Assembly: GCF_022229005.1 (NCBI RefSeq)
Contig: NZ_JAKKFD010000010.1
Coordinates: 1 to 64,000, forward strand
Length of the DNA stretch: 64,000 nt
Direction of reading: 5' to 3'
Source of the DNA: Micromonospora trifolii
Lineage (GTDB): Bacteria; Actinomycetota; Actinomycetes; Mycobacteriales; Micromonosporaceae
The position numbers and the translations under genes are program-made. Positions 17,714 through 27,257 of the stretch are shown here, in pieces; position 1 is the stretch's first letter; every line of letters starts with the position of its first letter. Below the pieces are notes generated by a model that saw nothing but the letters and a program-made list of their open reading frames with translations, was not told where the DNA came from and did no database searches.

Positions 17714-18181
17714 GTGGACATCGACGCGCTTCGCCGCCGGCCACTGGACCGTCTCGCCGAACTACCGTGGGCCCCTTGGTTTGGCCTCCACGTGCTGCTC
17801 TATCTCGGTGTGTGGTCGGCAGGCCATCTCGTCTATGCGTTGATGGATTCGCCCCCGGGGACAACACTCGCCGAAGACCTGCTGCTGACAGCTCTCGGGA
17901 TCATGCTTCTCGCCCCGCTGTGGGCGCTCCTGAGCGTCGCGGCCACCTTCTGCCTGGGAGTGCTGCGTCTGTTGTCCGACGTCCGCTGGTACTGGTTCAG
18001 GTTGGCCGCGATCCTGCTCTTCGCCGCGCCGTTCCCGCTGTTCGTGTTCAGCGCCTACGGTCTTCAGAAGGCTCTGCCCGTGGCAGGTGCCCAGGTGCTG
18101 ACGGCACTGCTCATCGTGCAGCCCCGGAAGAATCCAGGCGGGTGGGCGAACCGGAATCCCGCGATGGAGGACCATCGTTGA
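17714..18181 (+). CDS. Hypothetical membrane protein
   Basis: 155 residues with four hydrophobic spans (around WFGLHVLLYLGVWSAG, LLLTALGIMLLAPLWALL, FRLAAILLFAAPFPLFVF and ALPVAGAQVLTALLIV). The protein has a charged N-terminus and a hydrophilic C-terminal tail. TACGAT lies six bases before the GTG at 17714 (a GTG at 17711 adds one residue), so the mRNA may start at the codon. No family recognised. Confidence 0.6.
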   Translation: MDIDALRRRPLDRLAELPWAPWFGLHVLLYLGVWSAGHLVYALMDSPPGTTLAEDLLLTALGIMLLAPLWALLSVAATFCLGVLRLLSDVRWYWFRLAAILLFAAPFPLFVFSAYGLQKALPVAGAQVLTALLIVQPRKNPGGWANRNPAMEDHR

Positions 18182-18247
18182 CAGCGGAACGGGCCGGCGT
18201 AGGGCGCCGAGCCGTTCCGGTCGAAGCTGAACTTGCCCCGCCACGTT

Positions 18248-18325
18248 CAAGATCGCGCCCGATCCTGGATCTAGTGGCCATTTGACACCGGAATGCCACT
18301 AGATCCTGGATCCAGTGCGATCTTG
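18248..18325. repeat. GATC-capped intergenic inverted repeat, element 3
   Basis: Ends CAAGATC and GATCTTG; arms of about 32 bases meet at a short loop and contain CCTGGATCTAGTGGC facing GCCACTAGATCCTGG. It lies between convergent genes and could act as a bidirectional terminator. Closest relative in the window is element 1. Confidence 0.8.
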
Positions 18326-18354
18326 GGCGGTGGATGGGCCGATCCGCCCTTCGT

Positions 18355-19275
18355 TCAGGAACGGCCGATGGAGCGGTCCAGGAAATCGTGGATCATCGGC
18401 GCAGCGACGTCGAGCTGGTCTTCCAGCAGGAAGTGGCCGGTGTCGAGCAGATGAAACTCGGCCGACGGCAGGTCCTTGCGGTAGGGGTGCGCGCCAGCGG
18501 CCGGGAAGACCGGGTCGTTCTGGCCCCAGACGATCAACGTCGGTGGCTGGTGGTCGCGGAAGAATGCATGGAATTCCGGATACAACGTGACGTTGCTGCC
18601 GTAGTCGTGGAACAGATCCAGCTGGATGTCCGCGTTGCCGGGGCGAGCGAGCTGCGTGTCGTCGTGCAGCCACATGTCGGGGTCGAGCCGGCTGAGGTCC
18701 TTCACCCCTGCCGTGTACTGCTGCTTCACCGTGTCCGAGTTGAGGATGAACGCGATGGCCTGGCGGTGCTCGTCGGTGTTCTCCGCCCAGTACGCCTTGA
18801 TCGGATCCCAGAATGGGCTCAGGCCCTCTTCGTACGCGTTGCCGTTCTGCACGATGAGCGCGCTGACTCGCTCGGGTCGCTTGAGAGCCAGCCGGTATGC
18901 GGTCGGCGCTCCGTAGTCGAAGCAGTAGAGCGCGTAGCGATCCACGCCGAGCTGACCGATCAGGCCGTCCATCAGGTCGGCGAAGTTGGCGAATGTGTAG
19001 TCGAACGTCGACCGGTCCGGGCTGGCGCTGTGGCCGAAACCCGGGAAGTCCGGCGCGATCACCCGGTAGCGGTCCGCGAGCAGGGGGATCAGGTGGCGGA
19101 ACTGCGCGGAGGACGTGGGGAATCCGTGCAGCAGCAGGACTGCGGGCCCGTCGGCCGGTCCGGCTTCACGGTAGAAGATCTCGATCCCGTTCACTGTCGC
19201 CGTGCGAAAGTGCGTGACCGGAAGTTCGCCTTCCTGAACGGCGGCGACCGAGGGTTTCTGCGCAATGCCAACCAT
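18355..19275 (-). CDS. Alpha/beta hydrolase (haloalkane dehalogenase / epoxide hydrolase-like)
   Basis: 306 residues from the ATG at 19275, with an AAGGAC ribosome binding site. The oxyanion motif HGFPTSS lies near residue 57. The nucleophile elbow reads CFDYGAP, giving aspartate instead of serine as nucleophile, as in haloalkane dehalogenases and epoxide hydrolases. The catalytic histidine is in DTGHFLLED near the C-terminus. Substrate cannot be predicted. It ends 30 bases from the inverted-repeat element 3. Confidence 0.88.
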   Translation of the reverse strand: MVGIAQKPSVAAVQEGELPVTHFRTATVNGIEIFYREAGPADGPAVLLLHGFPTSSAQFRHLIPLLADRYRVIAPDFPGFGHSASPDRSTFDYTFANFADLMDGLIGQLGVDRYALYCFDYGAPTAYRLALKRPERVSALIVQNGNAYEEGLSPFWDPIKAYWAENTDEHRQAIAFILNSDTVKQQYTAGVKDLSRLDPDMWLHDDTQLARPGNADIQLDLFHDYGSNVTLYPEFHAFFRDHQPPTLIVWGQNDPVFPAAGAHPYRKDLPSAEFHLLDTGHFLLEDQLDVAAPMIHDFLDRSIGRS

Positions 19276-19401
19276 GCTGGAGTCCTTTCGGCACAAGGGA
19301 AAGCGGTGCCACCCTGGGAATCGTGCTTGCTGGGTCCCGCTTCGGTCAGCATGGCATTCGGCCGGGGCTCGGCGTGCCGAACTCGATTTATCGAACGCCG
19401 C

Positions 19402-21546
19402 TCACAGCAGGTGGGTGCGGAGGAAGTCGAGTTCCAGGGGGAGTAGCCGCTCCGCGGTCCCGTTCGCGGCCAGGTGGGTGGCCCCGGTCAGCGGCAGCAC
19501 GGCGTGCGGCCGGCCGGTGCTCAGCAGGGCGGCGGAGAGCCGGAGCGTGTGTGCGGCCACCACGTTGTCGTCGGCCATCCCGTGCACCAGCAGCAACGGG
19601 CGGGCCTGGTCCGGGCTGGTGACCGGCTCGGCGGCCAACTCGACGAGCGAGTGGTGCGCGTAGATGTCCTGGCCGTCTTCCGGCAACCCCAGATAACGCT
19701 CGGTGTACGCGGTGTCGTACAGCGCCCAGTCGGTCACCGGGGCACCCGCGATCCCGCAGCGGAACAACTCCGGGTGACGCAGCACCGCAAGCCCGGCCAG
19801 CCACCCGCCGAACGACCAACCGCGCACCCCGACCCGCCCCAGGTCCAGGTCCGGGTGCTTGCCGGCGAGTGCGGTGAGCGCGTCGATCTGGTCGGTCAGG
19901 ATCACGTCGGCGAGCCGCCGGTGGATCGCCTTCTCGAACGATGGCGCCACGCCCGGCGTACCCCGGTTGTCGATGGTGACCACGGCGAAGCCGGCGTCGG
20001 CCCACCACTGCCGTTCCAACCACGCGGCCCGCGCCGCCACGACCTCCTGGTGCCCCGGGCCGCCGTAGATGTCCAGCAGCACCGGCAGCCGCCGGCCCGT
20101 CACGTGGTTGTCCGGGTAGAGCACCGCCGCCGGCAGCCGCCGGTCGGTCACCCGTTCCAGCAGCGGCAACGGCGAGTACGGCGGGGTGGCGGCGAACGAG
20201 CGCAGCTCGGCGATCTCCTGATCACCGCGGCGGACCGTCCAGCGCACCCCGGCGTGATCCAGCGACGCGACGCCGACGGCCAGCACGTCCCCGCCCACCG
20301 CGGCGGTGTACCAGCCGGAGTCGGTGGTGAGCCGGCGCGCGTCCACCCCACCGCCGATGGTGGTGCGGACCCGGAACAGGTGCCGCTCGCTCGGCTCGCC
20401 GTCGCTCGCCTCCACCAGCAGGTCGGCCGGGCCGGCGGCGGCCGGCAGCCGACCCACCACCCGTCGTACGTACAGCGACGGCGGGGTGAGCAGGGTGCCG
20501 TCCGCGAACAGGCACCGGGCGTCGTACCCGTCGTGGGCCAGCTCCCCACCGACCAGCACCCGCCCGTCCGGCAGGTGCGCGGGGGTGCCGGCGATCGGCT
20601 CGACCCAGCGCGGATCGGCCAGCTCGGCGTGCACCTGCGTCTCACCGGTGCGCGGGTCCACCGCCAGCACCAGCCCGTGCTGCTGTGAGCGGCGCAGCAC
20701 GGTGATCAACGGGCTGCCCTCACCCCAGCTCACCCCGGTCAGGTACGGGTAGGTCTCCCGGTCCCAGTGCACGTCGACCCAGCCGTCGTCCAGGTCCAGC
20801 AGGTGCAGGCTGACCTCCGCGTTCGGGCCACCAGCCCGGGGGTACGCGACGGCGGTCGGCGGGCTCGCCGGCTCCGCCGGGTCGTGCAGGTGCCACCGCT
20901 CCAGGCGGGACTCGTCGACCCGGGCGGCCAGCACCGAGCGGCTGTCCGGCGCCCACCAGTACCCCCGGAACCGGCCGAACTCCTCCGCCGCGATGTGCTC
21001 GGCCAACCCCCAGCTCACCCCGGCGTCCTCGCCGGCCAGCAGGGTGTCGGTGCCGTCGGGGTCGATCACTCGCAGTTCACCGCGGCGCACACCCTCGGCC
21101 GCGTCGGTCACGTACGCCAGTCGTTGCCCGCTCGGGTCCGGGCGTGGGTCCAGCACCGGGCCGACGGCCGCCACCTCCACCACGTCGCCGTGCACCAGAT
21201 CGGCCCGGAACAACCGCCCGGCCAGCGCGAACACCGCAACCCGACCGGCCGCGTCCAACGCGTACGAGCCGATGCCGGCGGCGCTGAGCCGCAGCCGCTC
21301 GCGCAGCGCGCGTTCGCCGGGGGAGAGGGAGCGGACGTCCCCGCTCTCGCCCAGCAGGGTCGCCGGATCGGCGACCAGCCGTTCCTCGCCGGTGCCAACG
21401 TCGAGCAACCAGAGCGCGTCCGCCGGATCCTCGGGGCCGGCGGAGCGCAGGAAGATCACCCGGGAGCCGTCCTCAGCCACCGCTACAGCGCGTGGCGCGC
21501 CGTGGCTGAACCGGCGGGTGCGGGCGGCCAGCTCCGGAAAGTCCAC
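19402..21546 (-). CDS. S9 family prolyl oligopeptidase / dipeptidyl peptidase
   Basis: 714 residues. The first 450 form a beta-propeller like DPP IV; residues 480-714 are the alpha/beta hydrolase domain with the serine in GWSFGG, an aspartate in HGMADDNV and the histidine in GATHLAAN. No signal peptide, so it is cytoplasmic. It probably clips dipeptides from short Pro-containing peptides. The start is a GTG with TACGAT seven bases upstream and no ribosome binding site, so probably leaderless. It is divergent from mshB across 96 bases, where both promoters are leaderless. Confidence 0.92.
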   Translation of the reverse strand: MDFPELAARTRRFSHGAPRAVAVAEDGSRVIFLRSAGPEDPADALWLLDVGTGEERLVADPATLLGESGDVRSLSPGERALRERLRLSAAGIGSYALDAAGRVAVFALAGRLFRADLVHGDVVEVAAVGPVLDPRPDPSGQRLAYVTDAAEGVRRGELRVIDPDGTDTLLAGEDAGVSWGLAEHIAAEEFGRFRGYWWAPDSRSVLAARVDESRLERWHLHDPAEPASPPTAVAYPRAGGPNAEVSLHLLDLDDGWVDVHWDRETYPYLTGVSWGEGSPLITVLRRSQQHGLVLAVDPRTGETQVHAELADPRWVEPIAGTPAHLPDGRVLVGGELAHDGYDARCLFADGTLLTPPSLYVRRVVGRLPAAAGPADLLVEASDGEPSERHLFRVRTTIGGGVDARRLTTDSGWYTAAVGGDVLAVGVASLDHAGVRWTVRRGDQEIAELRSFAATPPYSPLPLLERVTDRRLPAAVLYPDNHVTGRRLPVLLDIYGGPGHQEVVAARAAWLERQWWADAGFAVVTIDNRGTPGVAPSFEKAIHRRLADVILTDQIDALTALAGKHPDLDLGRVGVRGWSFGGWLAGLAVLRHPELFRCGIAGAPVTDWALYDTAYTERYLGLPEDGQDIYAHHSLVELAAEPVTSPDQARPLLLVHGMADDNVVAAHTLRLSAALLSTGRPHAVLPLTGATHLAANGTAERLLPLELDFLRTHLL

Positions 21547-21553
21547 AGCCCAA

Positions 21554-21559
21554 ATCGTA
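21554..21559 (-). promoter_or_regulatory. -10 element of leaderless S9 peptidase gene
   Basis: TACGAT on the minus strand, seven bases before the GTG start at 21546. Confidence 0.55.
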
Positions 21560-21629
21560 GAGCGGGAGCGGGGGTGATGTGGGCGACCTGGGCGGACGCG
21601 TCAGCGTCGGCCGGGGGAGAACCGCCGGT

Positions 21630-21635
21630 TAGAGT
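21630..21635 (+). promoter_or_regulatory. -10 element of leaderless mshB
   Basis: TAGAGT, seven bases before the GTG at 21643. Confidence 0.55.
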
Positions 21636-21642
21636 GACCGTC

Positions 21643-22560
21643 GTGACGATGCTGCCCGACCGCCGCCTGCTGCTGGTCCACGCGCACCCCGACGACGAGT
21701 CGATCGGCACCGGCTCGACGATGGCCCACTACGCCGCCGACGGCGCGCACGTCACGCTGGTGACCTGCACGCTCGGCGAGGAGGGCGAGATCCACGTGCC
21801 CGCGCTCGCGCAGCTCGCGGCCGCCGAGGCCGACCAGCTCGGCGGGTACCGGGTGGCCGAGTTGGCCGCCGCGTGCGCCGCGCTCGGCGTCAGCGACCAC
21901 CGCTTCCTCGGCGGCGCCGGCCGCTACCGCGACTCCGGGATGATGGGGCTCGCGACCAACGAGCACCCCCGGGCCTTCTGGCAGGCCGACCTCGACGAGG
22001 CCGCCGGGCACCTCGTGGAGATCATGCGAGAGGTACGCCCGCAGGTGCTCGTCACGTACGACCCGAACGGCTTCTACGGCCACCCCGACCACATCCAGGC
22101 GCACCGGGTGGCAATGCGCGCCGTCGAGCTGGCCACCGCCGAGGGCTGCGCCCCGCTCAAGGTCTACTGGACGGCCATGCCGCTCAGCGTCCTGGAGGCC
22201 GGCATGGCGCATTTCGCCGAGTCGTCCGACAACCCGTTCGGCGGCATCGAGGACATCGCCGACCTGCCCTTCGGCACCCCGGACGCCCAGATCGCCGCCC
22301 GGATCGACGGCACCGACCAGCACACGGCCAAGGAGGCCGCGATGCGGGCGCACGCCACCCAGATCCCGGCCAGCTCCTGGCTCTACTCGATCGCCGGCAA
22401 CTTCGGTGGCGAGTTCATGGGGGTGGAGTTCTTCACCCTCGCGGTCGGTGAGAAGGGCCCGGGCACCGGGCCGTACGGCTGGGAGGACGACCTCTTCGCC
22501 GGCCTGCCCGCGGAGACCGCCCCGGACCGGTCCCCGGTCGCGGCGGCGGGTCTTCGGTGA
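21643..22560 (+). CDS. mshB: GlcNAc-Ins deacetylase of mycothiol biosynthesis
   Basis: Removes acetate from N-acetylglucosaminyl-inositol, the second enzymatic stage of mycothiol synthesis in actinobacteria. 305 residues in the PIG-L/LmbE family. The zinc motif AHPDDES lies at residues 14-20, with the third ligand histidine in [12 protein letters not shown]. Long conserved blocks ([22 protein letters not shown]) match MshB rather than the mycothiol-conjugate amidase Mca. The start is the GTG seven bases after TAGAGT. It overlaps the next gene by GTGA. Confidence 0.95.
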   Translation: MTMLPDRRLLLVHAHPDDESIGTGSTMAHYAADGAHVTLVTCTLGEEGEIHVPALAQLAAAEADQLGGYRVAELAAACAALGVSDHRFLGGAGRYRDSGMMGLATNEHPRAFWQADLDEAAGHLVEIMREVRPQVLVTYDPNGFYGHPDHIQAHRVAMRAVELATAEGCAPLKVYWTAMPLSVLEAGMAHFAESSDNPFGGIEDIADLPFGTPDAQIAARIDGTDQHTAKEAAMRAHATQIPASSWLYSIAGNFGGEFMGVEFFTLAVGEKGPGTGPYGWEDDLFAGLPAETAPDRSPVAAAGLR

Positions 22561-23015
22561 CAGTGCCGGCCGCGCCGATGACGGTCGTTGAGGACCAGGA
22601 AGCCCCGCCTCCGGCGGGGCCGCCGCCGCGCCTGCTGGACCTGGGCGTTCGGCTGTTCGGTGCGATAGTGGTGGTCCTCGCCGGTGTGCTGACCGGCGTG
22701 TTGGAGCTGCTGCTCGCCACTGTCCGCGTCGGCGGGCAACTGGTCGGCGTGTCGGTACTTCTCGCCATCGGCGCCAACATCGTGCTGAGCTGGTTCGCGT
22801 ACGAGGCGGTCGGCCGTCGCTGGGCGGTGGCGCTGCCGGCGGTGCCGTGGTTCGCGCTGATGGCTGTCGCCGCCATCCGGACCAACGAGGGCGACCTGTT
22901 GCTGGCCGGGGACAACTGGGTCGGGCTGGCCATGATCGTGGCCGGCGCGATGACCTTCGCGGTGATGGGCTTCCGGCAGATCCTTGCCCCGCAGCCGCCC
23001 ATGCTCGGCAGTTGA
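22557..23015 (+). CDS. DUF6113-type membrane protein
   Basis: 152 residues, Pro-rich N-terminus then four membrane spans ([40 protein letters not shown]; a [16 protein letters not shown] span; [14 protein letters not shown]). It starts inside the stop of mshB (GTGA overlap). The same pairing of mshB with a small membrane protein is seen in mycobacteria (Rv1170-Rv1171). Function unknown. Confidence 0.8.
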   Translation: MTVPAAPMTVVEDQEAPPPAGPPPRLLDLGVRLFGAIVVVLAGVLTGVLELLLATVRVGGQLVGVSVLLAIGANIVLSWFAYEAVGRRWAVALPAVPWFALMAVAAIRTNEGDLLLAGDNWVGLAMIVAGAMTFAVMGFRQILAPQPPMLGS

Positions 23016-23131
23016 CGCCGGGCTGGTTCCGGGTTGCCGCCGGGTGGTGACGTCTCCCAGGTAAGGGTGGTAGATATTCCTGCCAGGGATGCGAACCCCG
23101 CGACGGGGGCGTACGGCAGGAGGGTCCGGCG

Positions 23132-23596
23132 ATGGACAAGCGGTGGCGTGACCTCGGGGTGCTCGTAGCAGGGCTGTTCGCGGTCAACGTGGTCGCCCGA
23201 CTGATCACCCGGTTCGGCTTCGACGGTGACGACACCGCCGCCGACCGGGTGTCGCTGGCGATGTTCACGGTGATCGGCCTGATCCTCGCCGTGGTCGCCT
23301 TCCGCTGGGGTCGTCGCCGGCCGCTGGCGGGCTGGGCCGCCGACATGGCCCTCGTGGTGCCGGTGGCGATGCTGCTGACCGTGCTGGTCGGGCCCCTGCT
23401 GGTCGGTCACAACCCGTTCGCCGGCGGCGCGGCGACGTTCTTCGCCCAGATCTGGCTGTACCTGCTCGCCACCGGCGCCGGCTTGCTGATCGGCTACCTG
23501 GTGCTCACCGCGCTCGGCCGTGACTACCGCTCTCAGCAGCTCAAGCGGTACGCCGAGGTCAAGGCCGCGAAGCCCCGCCGAGTCGTCCGCCGCTGA
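23132..23596 (+). CDS. Hypothetical membrane protein
   Basis: 154 residues, four membrane spans and a basic C-terminal tail (KRYAEVKAAKPRRVVRR). GGAGGG lies nine bases before the ATG. No family recognised. A long inverted repeat follows 38 bases after its stop. Confidence 0.75.
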   Translation: MDKRWRDLGVLVAGLFAVNVVARLITRFGFDGDDTAADRVSLAMFTVIGLILAVVAFRWGRRRPLAGWAADMALVVPVAMLLTVLVGPLLVGHNPFAGGAATFFAQIWLYLLATGAGLLIGYLVLTALGRDYRSQQLKRYAEVKAAKPRRVVRR

Positions 23597-23634
23597 CCAC
23601 CGCCCATCCCGGCCCTCCCGACGTCTTGATCCAC

Positions 23635-23705
23635 TCGGCTTCCTAGAAGTCGGGGAGTCCCGGGCGTCCGGATGCCGCGACTTCCCGAAAGCCGAGTGGA
23701 TCGAG
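23635..23705. terminator. Bidirectional terminator / GATC-type inverted repeat, element 4
   Basis: Arms begin CTTGATCCACTCGGCTT and end with the complement AGCCGAGTGGATCGAG, with about 30 paired bases around a GC-rich loop. It lies between convergent genes. The outer GATC pair links it to the other intergenic elements in this window. Confidence 0.75.
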
Positions 23706-23728
23706 CGGTGTCGGGCCGCCTCGGCGGG

Positions 23729-24700
23729 TCAGTTCGGGGCGACCCGGGTCAGGTAGGTGTGGTGGGTGACGAGGCCGAGCCGCTGGTAGAGCGCGACCGC
23801 CGCCGCGTTGCGCTGCTCGACCTGGAGGAACGCGTGTGTCGCGCCGCCCGACACGCCCCAGCTGGCCAGTTCGTGGATCACGCGGCGGGCCAACCCCTGG
23901 CGGCGGACCGCCGGCACCACCTCGATCAGGCTGAGCCCCAGCCAGCGCCCCTGGCCGGTCACCGTGCCGCGGCCGACGGCCACCAGAGCGCCGTCGGCGT
24001 ACACGTGGGCGAAGCGGACCTGGTCCACAGCGGTGAGCACGTGCCGGGCGGCGTCCGGCAGGCCGCCCTTGCGACCGGCGGCGATGGCCAGCCACTCGTC
24101 GCTGGGCGCGGCGGCCAGTTCGACGACCGCAGCGCCCCACAGGTCGGCCTGCCCGCCGGCGGGCGTCGACGCTGGCAGGGGCAGCGGCGCGGTCTGGACC
24201 AGCGTCGGAGGGCGGGTGCCCCAGCCGCGGGCGTCCAGCTCGGCGCCGACCGGGGCGGCGAGGGGCAGCGGTGTGTTGATCAACGCGGGTTGGCCCCGCT
24301 CGGCGTACCAACGTTCCACAGCGTCGACCGCTGCGGCCAGTGGTCGGTCCGGGTCGCCGATCGGCAGCGCCGAGTTGGCGCGCCCGGTCCAGCCCTCGGC
24401 CGACCGGAGCAGCCAGTCACCGAGCCGGCCCCGGGTCGGTGCCGGCCAGGCCTCGTCGGCGGCCCGCTCCAGCGCCACGACCGCGGCGGCGGTCGGCCGA
24501 CGGGTCGGCGGTACGCGCTTGGCGCGGTGGACCTGCGCCACCGGGACCCGTAGCTGCCCCTGCGCGGTGGCCAGCGTGAGATGAGTCTCGCTCAGCTCGA
24601 CCAGCTCGCCGAGGGCATCGGAAAATTGTGGGCGGCCTTCGCGAATCCCCACAATCCGGCGGACCACGATTCGGTGTCCCACATCCTGCTGTCGGAGCAC
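23729..24700 (-). CDS. GNAT family N-acetyltransferase (Rv0428c-like)
   Basis: 323 residues from a GTG with GGGAGGGGG upstream. The N-terminal 65 residues form a small strand-rich domain (GRPQFSDALGELVELSETHL); the C-terminal 100 hold a GNAT fold with the acetyl-CoA motif VVPAVRRQGLARRVI and LQVEQRNAAAVALYQRLGL. This two-part layout fits the family annotated from mycobacterial Rv0428c. Acceptor unknown. It is divergent from the ferredoxin gene. Confidence 0.85.
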   Translation of the reverse strand: MLRQQDVGHRIVVRRIVGIREGRPQFSDALGELVELSETHLTLATAQGQLRVPVAQVHRAKRVPPTRRPTAAAVVALERAADEAWPAPTRGRLGDWLLRSAEGWTGRANSALPIGDPDRPLAAAVDAVERWYAERGQPALINTPLPLAAPVGAELDARGWGTRPPTLVQTAPLPLPASTPAGGQADLWGAAVVELAAAPSDEWLAIAAGRKGGLPDAARHVLTAVDQVRFAHVYADGALVAVGRGTVTGQGRWLGLSLIEVVPAVRRQGLARRVIHELASWGVSGGATHAFLQVEQRNAAAVALYQRLGLVTHHTYLTRVAPN

Positions 24701-24779
24701 GATCGACCCCCTCCCCGGCGAGATACTAGGCTCTTACCGTCGCGGGAGATCGCGGCGAGTCTTGCGGAGGAGAAGACCG

Positions 24780-25106
24780 GTGACCTACATCATCGCCGAG
24801 CCGTGCGTAGATGTGCTCGACAAGGCATGCATCGAGGAGTGCCCGGTCGACTGCATTTACGAGGGCAATCGGATGCTCTACATCCACCCCGACGAGTGCG
24901 TCGACTGTGGTGCCTGTGAGCCCGTCTGCCCCGTGGAGGCGATCTTCTACGAGGACGACGTCCCGGAGCAGTGGAAGGACTACACCGGCGCGAACTACGA
25001 GTTCTTCGAGGACCTGGGCTCGCCCGGTGGCGCCTCGAAGGTCGGCAAGGTGGAGAAGGACGCCACCTTCGTCGCCGCGCAGCCGCCGCGCGGCGAGGGC
25101 CACTGA
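24780..25106 (+). CDS. fdxA: 7Fe-8S ferredoxin
   Basis: 108 residues. Cys9, 17, 21, 25 and Cys40, 43, 46, 50 provide the mixed 3Fe-4S and 4Fe-4S clusters of FdxA/FdxC-type ferredoxins; the second set is CVDCGACEPVCP. GTG start with GGAGGAG nine bases upstream. A TAGGCT box at 24727-24732 lies about 48 bases before the start, giving a short leader. It overlaps the dapC start by CTGA. The fdx-dapC order is also that of mycobacteria (fdxC-dapC). Confidence 0.95.
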   Translation: MTYIIAEPCVDVLDKACIEECPVDCIYEGNRMLYIHPDECVDCGACEPVCPVEAIFYEDDVPEQWKDYTGANYEFFEDLGSPGGASKVGKVEKDATFVAAQPPRGEGH

Positions 25107-26206
25107 ACCGGCCCGCGCCGGTCTCGTCGCGGCTGCCCGAGTTCACCTGGGACACCCTGGACGCCGCGGCCACGCTGGCCGCGGCGCATCCGGAGGGCCT
25201 GATCAACCTCTCCATGGGTACGCCGGTCGACCCGGTGCCCGAGGTGATCCGGCGGGCGTTGGCTGACGCGTCCGATGCTCCCGGCTACCCGCTGACCGCC
25301 GGCACCCCGGCGTTGCGGGCCGCGATCGCGGCGTGGGTGTCCCGAGCCTGTGGCGCCGGCGTCGACGGTCTCGGTGTGCTGCCGACCATCGGCTCGAAGG
25401 AGATGGTGGCCTGGCTGCCCACGCTGCTCGGCATCGGCCCGGGTGACGTGGTGGTGGTGCCGTCGATCGCGTACCCCACCTACGAGGACGGTGCCCGGCT
25501 GGCCGGTGCCACAGTCGTCCGTACCGACTCGCTCACGTCGGTCGGGCCGACCTCGCGGGTCCGGCTGGTCTGGGTCAACTCGCCCGGCAATCCGACCGGC
25601 CGGGTGCTGCCCGCAGCGCACCTGCGCAAGGTGGTCGACTGGGCCCGCGAACGTGGCGCGGTGGTCGCGAGTGACGAGTGCTACCTGCCCCTGGGCTGGT
25701 CGGCCGAGCCGGTCTCGGTGCTGTCTCCGCAGGTCAGCGGTGGCAGCTACGCCGGGGTGCTGGCCGTGCACTCGCTCTCCAAGCGGTCCAACCTCGCCGG
25801 CTACCGGGCCGGCTTCGTCGCCGGCGACCCCGCGCTCGTCGCCGAGCTGCTCAAGGTCCGCAAGCACGCGGGCATGATCGTGCCCGCGCCGGTGCAGGCG
25901 GCCATGGTGGCCGCGCTCGACGACGAGCGACACGCCGAGGAGCAGCGGGAGCGTTACCGCGCCCGGCGGGAGGTGCTCGCCGAGGCGTTCACCGGTGCCG
26001 GGTTCACCGTCGAGCACTCCGAGGCGGGCCTGTACCTCTGGTTGACCAGGGGCGAGGACTGCTGGCAGACGGTCGACTGGCTGGCCCGACGCGGCATCCT
26101 GGTCGCCGCCGGCGTCTTCTACGGCCCCACGGCCGGGCAGCACGTCCGGGTCGCCCTGACCGAGTCCGACGAGCACATCGCCGCCGTCGCGGCACGTCTC
26201 GCCTGA
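25103..26206 (+). CDS. dapC: Succinyldiaminopimelate transaminase
   Basis: PLP-dependent class I/II aminotransferase of the succinylase branch of lysine and diaminopimelate synthesis. 367 residues; PLP lysine in HSLSKRSNLAGYRAGF. Substrate-side motifs NLSMGTPVDPVP, YPTYEDGA and NSPGNPTGR match actinobacterial DapC. No ATG, GTG or TTG exists between the ferredoxin stop and the first conserved residues, so the start is probably the CTG at 25103, overlapping the stop in CTGA after a GGCGAGGG. dapD and dapE lie 6.5-8.5 kb downstream. Confidence 0.92.
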   Translation: MNRPAPVSSRLPEFTWDTLDAAATLAAAHPEGLINLSMGTPVDPVPEVIRRALADASDAPGYPLTAGTPALRAAIAAWVSRACGAGVDGLGVLPTIGSKEMVAWLPTLLGIGPGDVVVVPSIAYPTYEDGARLAGATVVRTDSLTSVGPTSRVRLVWVNSPGNPTGRVLPAAHLRKVVDWARERGAVVASDECYLPLGWSAEPVSVLSPQVSGGSYAGVLAVHSLSKRSNLAGYRAGFVAGDPALVAELLKVRKHAGMIVPAPVQAAMVAALDDERHAEEQRERYRARREVLAEAFTGAGFTVEHSEAGLYLWLTRGEDCWQTVDWLARRGILVAAGVFYGPTAGQHVRVALTESDEHIAAVAARLA

Positions 26207-26228
26207 TCGCGGGTCCGGGCGGCCGAGG

Positions 26229-27248
26229 GTGGTGGACGGGCCAGGCACACGGATACGGGCGGCGGTGGTCGGCACCGGCCTGATCGGTGGTTCGGTGCTG
26301 CTCCGGATGTACGCCGCCGGCATCGACGTGGTCGGGTGGGACCCGGACGAGGCCACCCGGCGGGAGATGCGCCGGGTGGGCGTACCCGCGCCGGACCGGC
26401 TGGTCGAGGCGGTGGCCGACCGGGACGTGGTCTTCCTGTGCGGGCCGTTGCCCACCCTGCCGGCGACGCTGGTCGAGGTGGCGGCGATGACCGGTGAGCG
26501 GTGCGTGCTGACCGACGTCGGTAGCACCAAGGAGCAGGTGGCGGCGTTCGCCGCCGCGCAGGGGCTGACGCACCGGTTCGTGCCGGGTCACCCGATGGCG
26601 GGCACCGACCGGGCGGGCCTGACGGCCGCGCGAGCGGACCTGCTCACCGGCGCGGCCTGGGTGCTCTGTCCAGCGTCCGGGCCGGCCACTACCGCGTTCC
26701 GTTGGCTGGCCGAGCTGCTGGTGGAGATCTTCGAGGCCCGGGTGGTGCCGATGTCCGCCCCGGAGCACGACTCGGTTGCCGCCCTCGCCTCACATGTGCC
26801 GCACCTGCTCGCCGGCGCGCTGGCCGGCGCCGTGCAGCGCGCACCGCTGCGCGACGCGATCCTCGCGCTCGCCGCCGGCAGCTTCTCCGACGGCACCCGG
26901 GTCGCCGGAACCCCGGCCGACCGGACCGCCAACATGCTTCTCGGCAATCGGGTCCGGGTGCTGCGTGAGCTGGCCGAGGTCACCGCGTTCCTGGACGACC
27001 TGACCGCCGCGCTGCGCGCTGACGACGCCCCGGCGCTCGCCGCCCGCTACGACGAAGCGCGAGCCTCCCGCGCGGCACTGCGCGACCGGCGGTTCGACGC
27101 GGACGACCGGCAGTTCCCGGCCGGTGGTGACCACGCCGCAGAGGTGTCCTGGCTGCGCGAGCTGGGGGTGGCCGGCGGCCACCTGAGGGGTCTGCGCGTC
27201 GACGCGGACACCGTCTCCTACGCGGCGCGGCGCCCTGTCGCTGACTAG
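26229..27248 (+). CDS. tyrA: Prephenate dehydrogenase
   Basis: 339 residues, converting prephenate to 4-hydroxyphenylpyruvate for tyrosine. An N-terminal Rossmann motif VVGTGLIGGS is followed by the conserved TDVGSTKEQV and GHPMAGTDRAGL blocks and the helical C-terminal domain with HDSVAALASHVPHLLAGAL. The start is one of two adjacent GTGs at 26229 or 26232. The TAG stop doubles as the first half of the -10 box of the next gene. Confidence 0.92.
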   Translation: MVDGPGTRIRAAVVGTGLIGGSVLLRMYAAGIDVVGWDPDEATRREMRRVGVPAPDRLVEAVADRDVVFLCGPLPTLPATLVEVAAMTGERCVLTDVGSTKEQVAAFAAAQGLTHRFVPGHPMAGTDRAGLTAARADLLTGAAWVLCPASGPATTAFRWLAELLVEIFEARVVPMSAPEHDSVAALASHVPHLLAGALAGAVQRAPLRDAILALAAGSFSDGTRVAGTPADRTANMLLGNRVRVLRELAEVTAFLDDLTAALRADDAPALAARYDEARASRAALRDRRFDADDRQFPAGGDHAAEVSWLRELGVAGGHLRGLRVDADTVSYAARRPVAD

Positions 27249-27251
27249 GCT
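27246..27251 (+). promoter_or_regulatory. -10 element sharing the tyrA stop codon
   Basis: TAGGCT; its first three bases are the TAG stop of tyrA. The ATG of the SIMPL gene follows six bases later. Confidence 0.5.
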
Positions 27252-27257
27252 GAGAGC

